From Gammaproteobacteria bacterium (GTDB lineage: Bacteria; Pseudomonadota; Gammaproteobacteria; Enterobacterales; Alteromonadaceae): a DNA stretch of 6,938 nucleotides. Within the stretch, counting starts at the first letter, position 1. The number at the start of each line of letters is the position of its first letter. Location of the stretch: assembly GCA_023380515.1 (NCBI GenBank), contig JAMCRH010000040.1:1-6938 (forward strand), in the 5' to 3' direction. The position numbers and the translations under genes were made by a program. The notes below the pieces were generated by a model, which saw only the letters and a program-made list of their open reading frames with translations, was not told the DNA's origin and made no database searches. Of the stretch, positions 6,934 to 6,938 are shown one piece after another.

Positions 6934-6938
6934 AATAT

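Noticed and set aside
1..6938. CRISPR arrays, tRNA genes, transposon ends or phage genes
   Set aside because: No regularly spaced repeats, tRNA-like cloverleaf, transposase motif or phage structural gene was recognised on either strand by eye.

Overview
The window looks like part of a bacterial surface-polysaccharide (exopolysaccharide or O-antigen type) biosynthesis locus, followed by a convergent gene for a secreted glycoside hydrolase. Base composition is moderate by eye, and translation signals are bacterial (AAGG/AGGA Shine-Dalgarno sites, GTG/TTG alternatives). The source is most likely a member of the Chloroflexota. The hints are the architecture of the kinase protein, the style of the glycosyltransferases, and a YLPL motif in the secreted protein that recalls Chloroflexota exported proteins. 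This is recollection of family patterns, not a search result, and other phyla remain possible.

Layout on the + strand: the last codons of an upstream gene (about 3-77), a family 2 glycosyltransferase (88-1128), a family 4 glycosyltransferase (1145-2269), a two-part protein with a methyltransferase-like N-terminal region and an APH-type kinase-like domain (2271-3869), and a Wzx/MOP-type polysaccharide flippase (3979-5526). The first four are tightly packed (gaps of 1 to 16 bases at the preferred starts) and read as one operon. A 109-base gap precedes the flippase and holds a good sigma70-like promoter, so the flippase may also be transcribed on its own. On the - strand, 6867-5635 encodes an exported GH26-type (beta-mannanase-like) glycoside hydrolase with its own Shine-Dalgarno site. 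It converges on the flippase gene across a 108-base gap that contains an imperfect inverted repeat.

Working together, the two glycosyltransferases would add sugars to a lipid-linked or acceptor glycan at the cytoplasmic face, the kinase-like protein might phosphorylate a sugar or precursor, and the flippase would move the lipid-linked glycan across the membrane. The GH26 enzyme would act outside the cell on a beta-mannan-like polymer, either the cell's own glycan or an environmental substrate. No initiating glycosyl-1-phosphate transferase, polymerase or chain-length regulator lies in the window, so the locus must extend to the left or be completed elsewhere.

I found no RNA genes, CRISPR arrays, transposons or phage genes. 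The most unusual element is the methyltransferase-like/kinase-like protein, which lacks the usual SAM-binding glycine motif and has Gln in place of the catalytic-loop His.
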